Below are positions 1 to 9,175 of a stretch of 64,000 nt of DNA, one piece after another (the first letter of the stretch is position 1; each line of letters starts with the position of its first letter). Below the pieces are notes generated by a model. The model had not been told where the DNA came from. It searched no databases and saw only the letters and a program-made list of their open reading frames with translations. A program made the position numbers and the translations under genes. The DNA is from Mesorhizobium sp. BR1-1-16 (GTDB lineage Bacteria; Pseudomonadota; Alphaproteobacteria; Rhizobiales; Kaistiaceae): NCBI RefSeq assembly GCF_020165495.1, contig NZ_JAIUIE010000006.1, forward strand, positions 124,001 through 188,000. The letters are read 5' to 3'.

Positions 1-15
1 GTACATGTTTTGTTC
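1..15. promoter_or_regulatory. LexA (SOS) box-like direct repeat
   Basis: GTAC, seven bases, then GTTC. The alphaproteobacterial LexA consensus is the direct repeat GTTC-N7-GTTC, so seven of eight fixed bases match. It sits at the very edge of the window, so the gene it might control would lie to the left, transcribed away. No such gene is visible here, so this is only a motif call. Confidence 0.3.
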
Positions 16-160
16 TCATCCGCAAGCTGCATCCACGCCTTGCCGCCCGCATATGTGAGTCCTGCCATGCAGCGCGGCCGGGTGGTGCGACATGCCCCTC
101 TGTGATGCTATGCAGCGGGAAATCCGCACTGTTTCATCAAGTAGAGAGAGCGACCTCAAC

Positions 161-619
161 GTGCAGCGCCCTGCCCTCCTCGTGACACTTCTCGCCATGC
201 TGGCGCTCAGCGCCTGCCAGGCCCCGACCAACCAACAGCTGGGCGGGATCGCCGGCTCGGCCGTCGGCGCCATGATCGGCAGCCAGTTCGGCTCCGGTGC
301 AGGCAAGCTCGGCGCGACGATCGTCGGTGGCGGGATCGGCGGCATCATCGGCAGCCAGATCGGCAGGAGCATGGATCAGAACGCGCAGCGCCAGGCCTCG
401 GAGGCGGAGACGCGCGCGATCACCACCGGCCAGCCCGGCGTGCCAGTCAGTTGGAACGCCGGATCGAGCCACGGTCAGGTCATTCCCGGGCCGATCCGCA
501 AGCAGAGCGGCCGCGAGTGCCGCCCCTACACGCACCAGATCGTCGTCGACGGACGCGGCGAAGCCCTGCGCGGCACCGCATGCCGCATGCCCGACGGCTC
601 GTGGCAGACGATCTCCTGA
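161..619 (+). CDS. Glycine-zipper 2TM outer-membrane lipoprotein
   Basis: A 152-residue small lipoprotein of the 17-kDa surface antigen / glycine-zipper 2TM type. A GTG start at 161 is preferred because a GAGAGAG purine run sits about ten bases upstream. This gives a compact signal peptide ending in the lipobox LSAC with the lipidated Cys at residue 19; an upstream ATG at 107 would add a poor N-terminus. Residues about 27-67 are a Gly/Ala-rich double zipper (GSAVGAMIGSQFG, then GGIGGIIGSQIG), expected to insert in or lie against the outer membrane. The C-terminal third holds two Cys residues (in GRECRPY and GTACRMPDG) typical of the family. psuG starts 16 bases downstream on the same strand, so the two may be co-transcribed. 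Function beyond envelope structure is unknown. Confidence 0.82.
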   Translation: MQRPALLVTLLAMLALSACQAPTNQQLGGIAGSAVGAMIGSQFGSGAGKLGATIVGGGIGGIIGSQIGRSMDQNAQRQASEAETRAITTGQPGVPVSWNAGSSHGQVIPGPIRKQSGRECRPYTHQIVVDGRGEALRGTACRMPDGSWQTIS

Positions 620-635
620 CCAAGGTTTCAACAAC

Positions 636-1571
636 ATGGTATCCGCAATGAGCCTTTCCGATCGCATCCGCCTTTCCGACGAAGTCGCCGCGGCGCGGGC
701 AGACGGGCGCCCGCTCGTCGCACTGGAGACGACGATCGTCACCCATGGCATGCCCTATCCGGAAAATGTCGGGACCGCCCTTGCCGTCGAAGAGGTCGTG
801 CGCGGCGCGGGCGCGGTGCCGGCGACGATCGCGATCATCGATGGCGCGATCCGCGTCGGACTGACCGCCGCCGAGCTCGAAGATCTGGCCGGCATGAAGA
901 ACGTCATGAAGCTGTCGCGGGCCGATCTCGCCTTCGCGCTTGCGACCGGCCGGCCGGGCGCCACCACGGTAGCCGCGACCATGATCTCGGCGGCGCTTGC
1001 GGGCATCCGGGTCTTCGCGACAGGCGGAATCGGCGGCGTCCATCGCGGCGCCGAAACCAGCTTCGACGTCTCGGCCGATCTCTATGAGCTCGCCGAGACG
1101 CCTGTCACGGTGGTCTCCGCCGGCGCCAAGGCGCTGCTCGATATCCCGAAAACGCTCGAAGTGCTGGAGACGCTCGGCGTGCCCGTAGTGACGGTCGGCC
1201 AGGATATGCTGCCGGCCTTCTGGTCGCGCGACAGTGGCCTGCCCTCGCCGCTCCGCCTCGACGATCCAGCTGATATCGCGAGCTTCCTTGCAACGCGCAC
1301 CGAGCTCGGTCTCAAGGGCGGCCTGCTGGTCGCCAATCCCGTCCCGCTCGCCGACGAGATCCCGGCCGCCGAGATGCGCGCCCATATCGAGGAGGCGATC
1401 CGCGACGCCGAGCGCGACGGCATCCGCGCCAAGGCGGTCACGCCCTATGTGCTCGGCCGCATCCTGACGCTGACCGGCGGGCGCAGCCTCGTGACCAATA
1501 TCGCGCTGGTCAAGAACAATGCTCGCCTCGCCGGCGAGATCGCCGTGGCGCTTCAGGCCGTGGCGGGGTGA
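636..1571 (+). CDS. psuG: Pseudouridine-5'-phosphate glycosidase
   Basis: A 311-residue PsuG-family enzyme, which reversibly splits pseudouridine 5'-phosphate into uracil and ribose 5-phosphate in the cytoplasm. The whole-length match includes the hallmark segments ALETTIVTHGMPYPEN near the N-terminus, GRPGATTVAATM in the middle, FATGGIGGVHRGAE, and SAGAKALLDIPKTLE. ATG at 636 is chosen because AAGG lies about ten bases upstream; ATG at 648 is the alternative. The partner pseudouridine kinase (psuK), often adjacent or fused, is not seen in this window. The 3' end overlaps the convergent methyltransferase gene by 19 bases. Confidence 0.9.
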   Translation: MVSAMSLSDRIRLSDEVAAARADGRPLVALETTIVTHGMPYPENVGTALAVEEVVRGAGAVPATIAIIDGAIRVGLTAAELEDLAGMKNVMKLSRADLAFALATGRPGATTVAATMISAALAGIRVFATGGIGGVHRGAETSFDVSADLYELAETPVTVVSAGAKALLDIPKTLEVLETLGVPVVTVGQDMLPAFWSRDSGLPSPLRLDDPADIASFLATRTELGLKGGLLVANPVPLADEIPAAEMRAHIEEAIRDAERDGIRAKAVTPYVLGRILTLTGGRSLVTNIALVKNNARLAGEIAVALQAVAG

Positions 1572-2416
1572 CGCGCATGGAGGACGTGGCCGACCTCCGC
1601 TTCATCGAGCGGCGACGGCCCCGTCACATAGAGACTGCCAAGATCCGGGCCTGACAGATTGGCCGTCACTTCGAAGCCGAGGGCGGCGAGATGCCGCTCC
1701 ATTTCGTCGGGCCGGAAATAGCTGACGAAAGGCTCGCCAAGCTGGGCCGCGCGGCCGGCAAGCGTCAGGAAGGCCAGCCGCTGCAACACGCCGACCCGGT
1801 CCGGAGGCTCGGCATAATCGAGCACCAGCTCGGCGCCGCCCTTGCGGGCAGCGATGATGCCGAGCGTCGTGAGAATGGCAATCTCCGACAGATAAGGCAC
1901 CACGCCAAGCCAGGAAAAGAACACCGGCGCATCCGGCTCAAGCCCCGCGGCCTCAAGCTTGCCGTCCAGCCGATCGATGGAGAAATCGACCGGCACGAAG
2001 CGCGTGCTTTCAGGCACGGGAATGAGTGTCTGCTCGAGGCGTTGGCGCTTCCAGGCCTGGGTTGCCGGATGGTCGACCTCATAGACGACGACGCCCTGGT
2101 CGGCGAAGGGGTTGCGATAGGCGAACGTGTCGAGCCCTGCGCCAAGCACGACCACGCGGCGAACACCGCCCGCGACGGCCGCCGCAAGCTTGTCCTCGGC
2201 AAAGCGGCTGCGGGCGGCCAGGAAGGTGCGCAGCGCAGCGCCGCCCGATGAATCGGCGCGGCTGATTTCATCGCGCGCAACCGGCGAGCCCCGATCGCCG
2301 CCGATGATGGTCAGCGCAAGCGGGTCCTCGAAGATCAGCGGCTTGTCGAGCAACTGGTGCGCCGCCCGGCGCATCGCGGCTCGAAACGCCGTGGCGCTCG
2401 GCTTTCCCTCGATCAC
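1553..2416 (-). CDS. Class I SAM-dependent methyltransferase, TIGR00027 (LCMT-like) family
   Basis: A 287-residue protein of the leucine-carboxyl-methyltransferase-like family (TIGR00027, Pfam LCM). The SAM-binding glycine motif VVVLGAGLDTFAYR is followed by the acidic strand VYEVDHPATQ that usually binds the ribose hydroxyls, and the family N-terminal signature EGKPSATAFRAA is present. A GTG start at 2416 is chosen: GGGAG lies ten bases upstream and the family normally begins right at this EGKPS segment, while the frame stays open far upstream without homology. The substrate is unknown; members are found with secondary-metabolite genes and as singletons. It converges on psuG. Confidence 0.85.
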   Translation of the reverse strand: MIEGKPSATAFRAAMRRAAHQLLDKPLIFEDPLALTIIGGDRGSPVARDEISRADSSGGAALRTFLAARSRFAEDKLAAAVAGGVRRVVVLGAGLDTFAYRNPFADQGVVVYEVDHPATQAWKRQRLEQTLIPVPESTRFVPVDFSIDRLDGKLEAAGLEPDAPVFFSWLGVVPYLSEIAILTTLGIIAARKGGAELVLDYAEPPDRVGVLQRLAFLTLAGRAAQLGEPFVSYFRPDEMERHLAALGFEVTANLSGPDLGSLYVTGPSPLDEAEVGHVLHARHPATA

Positions 2417-2498
2417 GTCCGTATAGCTCCCTTGTCCATGAGCCTGCCGGACAATGCTGACGACTGGTCTTGGATGCAAGCGGCGAGCCCGTCGAAGC

Positions 2499-2873
2499 TC
2501 AACGCAGGCATCCGAGATCGGTGAGGAGATGCACTGCGTCGGCGCGGGCAAGTCCCGGTGGATCGCCGCTCGCCGGCAGGATGAGCACGGCGAAGCTGCC
2601 GTCATCATCGGCGATGATGTGAAACGGCTGGAAGGCCGCCGTCGCGTCGGCGCTGGCCTTGCCGCAATAGCCGCGGCCGTTGCGGGCAAGCGATGGAGCG
2701 AGATCGCGGATACGGGCAGCTGCCGGATCGGGCAGCCGCGCCGCGACCGCGCCGATAATGGCCGCCTGCAGCGCGGGCGTCGCAAGCGGCGTCCCGACAT
2801 AGCTCTGCGCATCTGCCGGCAAGCTTGCCACGACCATCGCGCCTGCCGCGATGATCAAACCGCCATGACGCAT
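2499..2873 (-). CDS. Small exported protein of unknown function
   Basis: A 124-residue protein with a clear Sec signal peptide (RHGG, hydrophobic LIIAAGAMVVASL, cleavage after ADA near residue 22), so probably periplasmic. The mature part is Ala/Pro/Asp-rich, contains just two Cys (in RGYCGK and LGCLR) that could form one disulfide, and has no family I recognise. The ATG at 2873 is preferred over that at 2879 because GGAGG lies seven bases before it and only one base before the other. It lies 82 bases upstream of the methyltransferase gene on the same strand and may be co-transcribed with it. Confidence 0.6.
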   Translation of the reverse strand: MRHGGLIIAAGAMVVASLPADAQSYVGTPLATPALQAAIIGAVAARLPDPAAARIRDLAPSLARNGRGYCGKASADATAAFQPFHIIADDDGSFAVLILPASGDPPGLARADAVHLLTDLGCLR

Positions 2874-3105
2874 CGTCATTCCTCCACGCATCATCCGCCA
2901 GCCGCGGGCGATTGATGACAATTCGGGCGCGAGATGCAAGGTCTACCCGGTCGAGGGCGGCTGATGATGTAGGCCACATGGCCCTTCAGGCGAGTGCCGA
3001 TAGGACATCCATAAGCGCTACAGGCACCTCTTGATCCGCCTCAACGGTGGGGCTGATGATCCATGGTCCGCCGCCAGGTGCAGGTCCGGTGCCAACGGCG
3101 GCCGG

Positions 3106-4386
3106 TCACCAGGCGAGGCGCAAGGCCTCGAGCCCGTGAAAATGATAGCTGTCGCGATAGCGTGGCGGCGCCGCGATCCTGAGGCCCGGCAGCCGGGCGA
3201 AGAGGATCGGCAGCGCGACCTGCAGTTCAAGCCGCGCCAACGGCGCGCCGATGCAGAAATGGATGCCGCCGCCGAAGCCGAAATGCGCCAGCGCCGGGCG
3301 CGCCGGATCAAGGAGGGCCGCATCGACATAACGCGTGGGATCGCGGTTGGCGGCGCCGAGCACCAGACCGACGCTTTCGCCCTTCTTCAGCGCGATGCCG
3401 GCATAATCGAGATCTTCAAGCGCATAGCGCGAGAAGAAGTGCAGCGGCGGATCGAAGCGGAGGCATTCCTCTGCCGTCGCCTCGACAGCCTCGTCGGTCG
3501 CGAAGACGACGGCAGGATCGAGCCCGGTCTCGAGGATCGCCTTCGCGCCATTGCCGATGGCATGCACAGTCGCCTCATGGCCGGCGTTCAGAAGCAGGAT
3601 GATGGTCGCGATCAACTCGTCTTCCGAGAGGCGGTCGCCCTTTTCCTCGGCGGCGATCAGCGTCGAGACGAGATCGTCAGCCGGCGCCTTGCGCCGCTCG
3701 GCGATCACCTCTTTCAGATAGGCGACGAAATCCTGAACCGCCGCGACGGCCGCATCCTCGATCGCCCGCGTGCGGCCGAACTGATACATCGCCACCATCT
3801 TGTGCGACCAGTCGAGCAGGTCGTCCGCGCGGCTCGTCGGCACGCCGAGCATCTCGGCGATGACGATGACCGGGATCGGCGTCGCGAAAGCCGCGATGAG
3901 ATCGACCTCCCCGGCATCTTCGAAGCGATCGATCAGTTCATTGGCGAGCGCCGCGATGCGCGGCCGCAGCCGCTCGACCTGCCGCGAGACGAAGGCCCGA
4001 TTGACGAGGGTTCTGAGCCGCGTATGCGTCGGCGGCTCGCGATCGAGCATCGAGAGCGTGTCGATGTCGGTGAAGGGTCGGAGCCGCTCCGGCACCTCGG
4101 GAATGCCCAGTTCTTCTCGCGTCGCGACATGCAGGATCTCGCGACCGAAGCGCTTGTCGCGGAAAAGCGCATGCACGTCCGCCGCATCGAGGAAGCACCA
4201 GAGGCCGTACTGCTCCCAGAAAAACACCGGCGCGACCGCCCGGATCGCCTCAAAGACCGGATAGGGATCCTGGAAAAAGGCCGGATCGCGGGCGTCGATG
4301 GAGACGCGGCGCGTCGCGGGGTCGATGCGAAAGGGAGCGGAGGTCTGCGGCGCGAGGCCTGTGGCAGTCGGCTGTTGGATGATCAC
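3106..4386 (-). CDS. Cytochrome P450
   Basis: A 426-residue soluble class I bacterial P450. The heme loop FGFGGGIHFCIGAPLAR gives the thiolate ligand Cys378. The K-helix ExxR is in EECLRFDPP, the oxygen-binding I-helix motif is AGHEAT, and HTRLRTLVNRAF is the typical C-helix. There is no transmembrane anchor, so it needs ferredoxin-type electron partners; a ferredoxin and a ferredoxin-NADP reductase lie at 15341-15661 and 14182-15210, not adjacent but candidates. A GTG start at 4386 gives a normal family length; a longer ATG start at 4461 would add 25 non-conserved residues. The substrate cannot be inferred: no biosynthetic cluster surrounds the gene. Confidence 0.9.
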   Translation of the reverse strand: MIIQQPTATGLAPQTSAPFRIDPATRRVSIDARDPAFFQDPYPVFEAIRAVAPVFFWEQYGLWCFLDAADVHALFRDKRFGREILHVATREELGIPEVPERLRPFTDIDTLSMLDREPPTHTRLRTLVNRAFVSRQVERLRPRIAALANELIDRFEDAGEVDLIAAFATPIPVIVIAEMLGVPTSRADDLLDWSHKMVAMYQFGRTRAIEDAAVAAVQDFVAYLKEVIAERRKAPADDLVSTLIAAEEKGDRLSEDELIATIILLLNAGHEATVHAIGNGAKAILETGLDPAVVFATDEAVEATAEECLRFDPPLHFFSRYALEDLDYAGIALKKGESVGLVLGAANRDPTRYVDAALLDPARPALAHFGFGGGIHFCIGAPLARLELQVALPILFARLPGLRIAAPPRYRDSYHFHGLEALRLAW

Positions 4387-4487
4387 GCTGTCCCGTCTCG
4401 ATCCGTGGTGCACCGCGCAAGGTTCGGATGCGGACGGACGGGATGCAAGCGGCCATTGCATCAGCGGCCATGCAGCGAGCGCAAACG

Positions 4488-7022
4488 CTACTCTCCCAGC
4501 GCTTCCTTCACGGCCGTCGCGAGCTGCTTCAGCGAGAACGGCTTCGGCAGGAAGCTGAAGCTCTCGCCGTCGGGGAGGTTGCGGGCAAAGGCATCCTCGG
4601 CGTAGCCCGAGACAAAGATGATCTTGAGGTTCGGCCGCGTCTTGCGCAGTTCGCGCAGCAGCGAGGGGCCATCGAGTTCAGGCATCACCACGTCGGAGAC
4701 GACGAGATCGATCGATCCGCCGGTACGTTCCATGACTTCGAGAGCTTCCGCGCCTGATGAGGCCTCGTGCACCGTATAGCCGCGCGACGCGAGCGCACGG
4801 GCGGCGAAGGCACGCACCGCCTCCTCATCCTCGACCAGCAGGATATTGGCGCTGCCGGTGAGATCCGTTTTCGCCTGCGGCTTCTCGGGCGCGAGCTCGG
4901 CTTTCGGCTGCTCCACGGTGACATATCGCGGGACAAAGATCCGGAAGATCGTGCCCTTCTCCATGACGCTGTCGAAGAAGATATGTGCGCCCGTCTGGCG
5001 CACGATGCCATAGACGGTCGAAAGGCCGAGCCCAGTGCCCTTGCCGACGTCCTTCGTCGAGAAGAACGGCTCGAAGATCTTCGACTGGACTTCGAGCGGA
5101 ATGCCTGTGCCGGTGTCCTCGACCTCGATCAGCACATACTCGGCCGCCGGCAACGCCTTGTAGCCGAACCCGGCACAATCGGCCGGCAGGATGTTGCGGG
5201 TGCGGATGGTGAGCTGTCCGCCCGCAGGCATCGCGTCGCGCGCATTGACCGCGAGATTGATGACAACCTGCTCGAACTGATTGAGATCGGCCTTGATCGG
5301 CCAGACGTCGCGGCCATGCACCACCTGGAGCTTCACCTTCTCGCCGAGCAGCCGCTCGAGCAGGATGGAGAGATCCGAGAGCACGTCTCCGATAGCGAGA
5401 ATCTGCGGGCGCAATGTCTGGCGGCGCGAGAAGGCCAGCAGCTGCCGCACGAGGCCGGCGGCCCGGTTGGCATTCTGCTTGATGTTCATGATGTCCTGGA
5501 AGGACGGGTCGGACGGCCGGTGATTGGCGAGGAGCAGGTCCGAGAAGCCGATGATCGCTGTCAGCACATTGTTGAAGTCATGCGCGACGCCGCCGGCGAG
5601 TTGGCCGATCGACTCCATCTTCTGGCTCTGCTGGAACTGCTGTTCCAGCGCCCGCTGCTCGGTCGTGTCGAGCGCATAGATCGTCGCGATCTCGTGTTCA
5701 TCGGCGCCTTCGTCAACGGCGCTGACATAGAAACGGGCGCTGCGGTCGCCGGGACCGGCGATGCTCGCATCGACGAACGGAATGTCGCCATGCCCGGCCG
5801 CGGCCGCTTCGAGGGCGCGTTCGACGGCCGCTCGCCCGCCCTCGGCGACGATATCGGCAAGGCGAAGCCGACCGCCGCCATCGCCCTGCACCGAGCCGAA
5901 CAGCCGCGCAAAGGCGGCATTGGTCCGCCCGATGCGGCCGCTGCGATCAACGGAAGCGATGGCGAAGGGCGTATGGTTGAAGAAGCGCGTGAAGCGAACC
6001 TCAGCGGCCCGCAGCGCCTCGGACACATCCTCGCCCGGGCCACGGTTGAGCACGATGGTCCGCGTCGCGCCCGGCGCCCCGTCATGCGCATAGGGCACGC
6101 GATGCAGGAAGCGCACGGGCAGGCTCTGTCCGTTCTGCTTGACGAGGTCGAGGTCGAAAATTTCGGTTTCGCTGCCGCCCGGCCGCGCATTGCCAGCTGC
6201 GAGCAGGGCGGCGCCATCGCCGCGCACGATGTCGGCGAGCGCGATCGAGCCGGGCTTGAAGAAGGCGAGATCGATGCCGAGCCATTCCGCCAGCGTGGCA
6301 TTGAGATAGACGATCCGGCCATCCGGCTCGGCCGAGAGGAAGCCCGCCGGCGCATGGTCGAGATAGTCGATCGCGTGTTGCAGGTCCTGGAACACCGTCT
6401 CCTGCTGCTCGCGATCGCCGGTGATGTCGGCGAGCCGCCATGCGGTCAGGAACTGATCCCCCGCCTGGATTGGCCGGGCATGGACACGATACCAGCGTGG
6501 CCCGATCGGTCCGGTGCCGGAGAGCGGCGCCGGCATGCGGATTTCCTCGACCGCCGCGCGCTGGTGACGAACTGATTGCGACAGGCGGTAGAGCGCCTCA
6601 CTGGCTGCCTGATCCCCGGAAAAGACGCGCTCGATGACGCGGACATCGCTCTCGTCGTCTGCGCCGATCAGGTCCGCATAGGCACCGTTGGCATAGAGAA
6701 TGCGCCCCTCGCGATCGCTGATGACGAGGCCTTCCGTCATCGAATCGATGAAGCCGCGCGCCAGGTCATCACGCGGGATCTGGCCACCGAAGCGCACCAA
6801 CCCGATCGCGGCAGCAAAAAGCGTGAAGACGCCGAGCACGGCGAGAATGCCGAGGACGGCAAAGATGAAGGGCTGCGCCGAAGACGGCGGCAGCATCGCG
6901 CCAGCCACCGCAACGGCAACAAGCACAACCGCCAGCACCACCAGCCGACCGATGCCGCCCGTCCGGCCGCCACGATCGATGACCGGTGGGCGCCCCTCCG
7001 CGCCGCCGAATCGCGACGTCAT
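4488..7022 (-). CDS. cckA: Cell-cycle hybrid sensor histidine kinase CckA
   Basis: An 844-residue hybrid kinase. Two N-terminal transmembrane segments (about residues 26-46 and 51-77) are followed by PAS-like regions (about 85-450), a HisKA H-box [14 protein letters not shown] with phosphoacceptor His481, an ATPase domain (N-box [12 protein letters not shown]-box [11 protein letters not shown]) and a C-terminal receiver domain with Asp777 in [11 protein letters not shown]. The HDFNN H-box and this architecture are characteristic of CckA, which phosphorylates CtrA and CpdR through ChpT in alphaproteobacteria. Its neighbour across the divergent intergenic region is a FliO-like gene, an arrangement I recall from related genomes. 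ATG at 7022 is chosen because the segment before it is not conserved; no strong ribosome site is visible. The ChpT and CtrA genes are not in this window. Confidence 0.92.
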   Translation of the reverse strand: MTSRFGGAEGRPPVIDRGGRTGGIGRLVVLAVVLVAVAVAGAMLPPSSAQPFIFAVLGILAVLGVFTLFAAAIGLVRFGGQIPRDDLARGFIDSMTEGLVISDREGRILYANGAYADLIGADDESDVRVIERVFSGDQAASEALYRLSQSVRHQRAAVEEIRMPAPLSGTGPIGPRWYRVHARPIQAGDQFLTAWRLADITGDREQQETVFQDLQHAIDYLDHAPAGFLSAEPDGRIVYLNATLAEWLGIDLAFFKPGSIALADIVRGDGAALLAAGNARPGGSETEIFDLDLVKQNGQSLPVRFLHRVPYAHDGAPGATRTIVLNRGPGEDVSEALRAAEVRFTRFFNHTPFAIASVDRSGRIGRTNAAFARLFGSVQGDGGGRLRLADIVAEGGRAAVERALEAAAAGHGDIPFVDASIAGPGDRSARFYVSAVDEGADEHEIATIYALDTTEQRALEQQFQQSQKMESIGQLAGGVAHDFNNVLTAIIGFSDLLLANHRPSDPSFQDIMNIKQNANRAAGLVRQLLAFSRRQTLRPQILAIGDVLSDLSILLERLLGEKVKLQVVHGRDVWPIKADLNQFEQVVINLAVNARDAMPAGGQLTIRTRNILPADCAGFGYKALPAAEYVLIEVEDTGTGIPLEVQSKIFEPFFSTKDVGKGTGLGLSTVYGIVRQTGAHIFFDSVMEKGTIFRIFVPRYVTVEQPKAELAPEKPQAKTDLTGSANILLVEDEEAVRAFAARALASRGYTVHEASSGAEALEVMERTGGSIDLVVSDVVMPELDGPSLLRELRKTRPNLKIIFVSGYAEDAFARNLPDGESFSFLPKPFSLKQLATAVKEALGE

Positions 7023-7380
7023 GGCACACCGCCCGCCACAGCGGCGCCCACTGCACGGCATATATCAACGGCCCCCCGGTTTGTGGCCGGGCTGGCTGTA
7101 AAGGAGACGGCACTGATGCGGTGCGGCTGCGGGAGCACGATCGCGGACTTTCGGAAGACGGCTCGAACAGGCGATTCGCGCAGAAATCGAGCCAGCTTGT
7201 TCAGGTGATGGTTAGTGAATTGCTAACGGCTTTTCGGCATTGATAAGCCGATTCGTCGTCGCGGCCCTTGCCAACTGCGAGCCGGCGCACGAAAACCCCT
7301 TCTAATACCACGCGCTCGTCGCGTATGGACCTTGACGATGGCGGGCGCCCTTGCCGGTGCCGGCGCACCAGGAGAGCGGG
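7023..7380. other. Divergent intergenic region between cckA and the FliO-like gene
   Basis: These 358 bases separate two divergent genes and must hold both promoters. A candidate CtrA site lies inside (see 7212-7226). A purine-rich ribosome site (GGAGAGCGGG) directly precedes the FliO-like start. No open frame here looks like a gene. Confidence 0.5.
7212..7226. promoter_or_regulatory. Candidate CtrA-binding site
   Basis: TTAG, seven bases, CTAA, against the CtrA consensus TTAA-N7-TTAA: three of four bases match in each half with exact spacing, and the flank reads CTAACCAT on the minus strand, close to the common TTAACCAT form. It lies inside a perfect GTTAG-N7-CTAAC inverted repeat (7211-7227). 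Placement between cckA and a flagellar-type gene fits CtrA control, but this is inference from a short motif. Confidence 0.35.
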
Positions 7381-8658
7381 ATGCGTGACTATCTCGAACC
7401 GATGCTCGGCACGACCGGCGCCACGATCGCCCAATTTGCGATCACGCTGGTTATTGTCGCCATCATCATATTGATCGTGTTCTGGCTGATCAGGACGTTC
7501 ACGGGCAACCGGATCGGCACGACGGCGATCCGCGGCCGCCAGCCGCGCCTCAGCGTCCTCGACGCCCTGCCCGTCGACCAGAAGCGCCGGCTGGTCCTGG
7601 TGAGGCGCGACAATGTCGAGCATCTCATCCTGATCGGCGGCCCCACGGACCTCGTCGTCGAAGCCGCGATCCATCGCCCCTCGGCAGCCCAGCGCCGCGC
7701 CGAAGCCGCTGCACGGACTGCGGGCCAGACGCAGCGCTACCAGTCGGCACCGCCGATCGGCGAGCCGATGCGCGGCCCCGCCGAGGAGGCTATTGCAGAG
7801 GCGCCGCCGCCCACACCCGCCACCTGGAGCGAGCCGCCTCGTGCAGAGCCGAGCCGCGCAGAGCCGGCTCGCACCGGCTTCGTCGCGCCCGCGGCTGAGC
7901 CGGCCGCCATTGATGACGAGCCCGAACGGGTAGACCCGGTCCGCGCCGAAGCGGAAGAGGCGGCACCCGTCGCCGAGACCGTCGCGATTGCAGAGACCGT
8001 CGAGGTTGTCGAAGTCGCGGCGGAGCCCGCCATCCCGACCGTCCGCGCACCCAAGGCGCCAACAGGGCCGACCCGCGCCATGGCATCCTTCCTTGGTGCG
8101 GTCGGTCGCGGCCGGACGGCATCGGAGCCTGCCGCGACGGAGCCGCAGGCCGAACCACGTCGACCTGAGCCGCCGATGCGTCCGCTCGGCCGCGCAACGC
8201 CTCTGGCGCCCAAGTCGCCCGAGCCGCCGGCCGAGGAAACCATCGACGTCGCGCCGTCCGTCGAACCGCAGCGCGCGGAGCCGCCCCGCGTCGAGCCGGT
8301 CCGGCCGCAGCCGCGCCCGGCGATGCCGCCGGCGCCGCCCGTCGCGCCGCCGGTCATGGGTGATGAGCCTTACGGCGCGCCGACCGCCGATCCCGACCAC
8401 AGCCCGCGGTTCGAGCCGATCTTCGACATCAATCCCGATGATGTCCGCGATCCCGGCCGACCGATGCGGCCGATGCGCGAGCCGGCCACCTCCGCGCCGT
8501 TCGTCGAGCCGCCGCGCGAGCCGCGCCTTGCCGAAGAGACGCTTGACGAGGCTCCGGCCATCGAGCCTGAGGATCGCAGCCGCCCGAGCTCGGTCGGCGA
8601 TCTCGAAAAGGAAATGGCACGCCTTCTCGGCGAAATCTCCGGCAGCCGCCGCAGCTAG
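7381..8658 (+). CDS. FliO-like membrane protein with long proline/alanine/glutamate-rich tail
   Basis: A 425-residue protein. Residues about 17-38 are one transmembrane helix followed by a basic turn; residues 50-100 (RLSVLDALPVDQKRRLVLVR, then NVEHLILIGGPTDLVVE) are the FliO/MopB cytoplasmic fold, so an N-out single-span protein assisting the flagellar export gate is the family expectation. The rest, about 300 residues, is low-complexity Pro/Ala/Glu/Arg sequence, far longer than FliO of enterobacteria (about 120 residues in total), ending in a conserved-looking RPSSVGDLEKEMARLLGEI helix. ATG at 7381 has GGAGAGCGGG immediately upstream. It is not in a flagellar cluster here, so a role linked to CckA or the envelope rather than flagella remains possible. 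Confidence 0.75.
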   Translation: MRDYLEPMLGTTGATIAQFAITLVIVAIIILIVFWLIRTFTGNRIGTTAIRGRQPRLSVLDALPVDQKRRLVLVRRDNVEHLILIGGPTDLVVEAAIHRPSAAQRRAEAAARTAGQTQRYQSAPPIGEPMRGPAEEAIAEAPPPTPATWSEPPRAEPSRAEPARTGFVAPAAEPAAIDDEPERVDPVRAEAEEAAPVAETVAIAETVEVVEVAAEPAIPTVRAPKAPTGPTRAMASFLGAVGRGRTASEPAATEPQAEPRRPEPPMRPLGRATPLAPKSPEPPAEETIDVAPSVEPQRAEPPRVEPVRPQPRPAMPPAPPVAPPVMGDEPYGAPTADPDHSPRFEPIFDINPDDVRDPGRPMRPMREPATSAPFVEPPREPRLAEETLDEAPAIEPEDRSRPSSVGDLEKEMARLLGEISGSRRS

Positions 8659-8687
8659 GCTCTGCGAGGTCACAGAACTGGATAAAC

Positions 8688-8720
8688 GAAAGAGGCGCGG
8701 TCATCGACCGCGCCTCTTTC
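8688..8720. terminator. Bidirectional hairpin terminator
   Basis: A perfect 15-bp stem (8688-8702 with 8706-8720) and a 3-base loop, beginning GAAAGAGG and ending CCTCTTTC. It lies between the convergent FliO-like and dksA genes. The U-tract is short (CTTTC on either strand). Confidence 0.75.
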
Positions 8721-8758
8721 AGATGATCACCCCATCGAGCCAGCCAGTACCGCGCCGT

Positions 8759-9175
8759 CTAGTCGTCGCGATAGACCCTTTCGCGGCGCTCATGCCGCTC
8801 CTGGGCCTCGATCGACAGCGTTGCGATCGGGCGTGCGTCGAGACGCTTCAGGCTGATCTGCTCGCCGGTCTCCTCGCAGAAGCCGTAGCTGCCGTCGTCG
8901 ATCCGCTGCAGCGCCGCGTCGATCTTGGAGATCAGCTTGCGCTGCCGGTCACGTGCGCGAAGCTCGATCGCGCGATCCGTCTCGGAAGAGGCGCGATCGG
9001 CGAGATCGGGATGGTTCTGGTTTTCGTCCTGCAGATGCTGAAGGGTCTCGCGCGACTCCTTCAGGATGTCCTCTTTCCAGGCGAGGAGCTTCTTGCGGAA
9101 ATACTCTCTCTGCCGCTCGTTCATGAAGGGCTCGGTCTCAGAAGGCCGATACTCTTCAAGACTGTCTAGCGTCAT
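8759..9175 (-). CDS. dksA: RNA polymerase-binding protein DksA
   Basis: A 138-residue DksA/TraR-family transcription factor, which inserts into the RNA polymerase secondary channel and works with ppGpp. The N-terminal half is the coiled coil with the acidic tip in HPDLADRASSETD; the C-terminal half is the zinc-finger region YGFCEETGEQISLKRLDARP. Of the four zinc Cys in E. coli DksA only the first remains (YGFC); the others are replaced by Thr, Ala and Ala-type residues, so zinc binding is probably lost, as in many alphaproteobacterial members. ATG at 9175 is supported by AGGGG about six bases upstream. It is convergent with the FliO-like gene and divergent from the gene at 9510. Confidence 0.93.
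   Translation of the reverse strand: MTLDSLEEYRPSETEPFMNERQREYFRKKLLAWKEDILKESRETLQHLQDENQNHPDLADRASSETDRAIELRARDRQRKLISKIDAALQRIDDGSYGFCEETGEQISLKRLDARPIATLSIEAQERHERRERVYRDD

Noticed and set aside
3031-4605. A 524-codon plus-strand frame across the P450 gene
   Set aside because: It is antisense to a gene with clear P450 motifs, and its translation is an Arg/Asp/Glu-rich shadow.
4767-6575. A 602-codon plus-strand frame across cckA
   Set aside because: Antisense to a complete CckA; translation has the charged pattern of a reverse-strand shadow.
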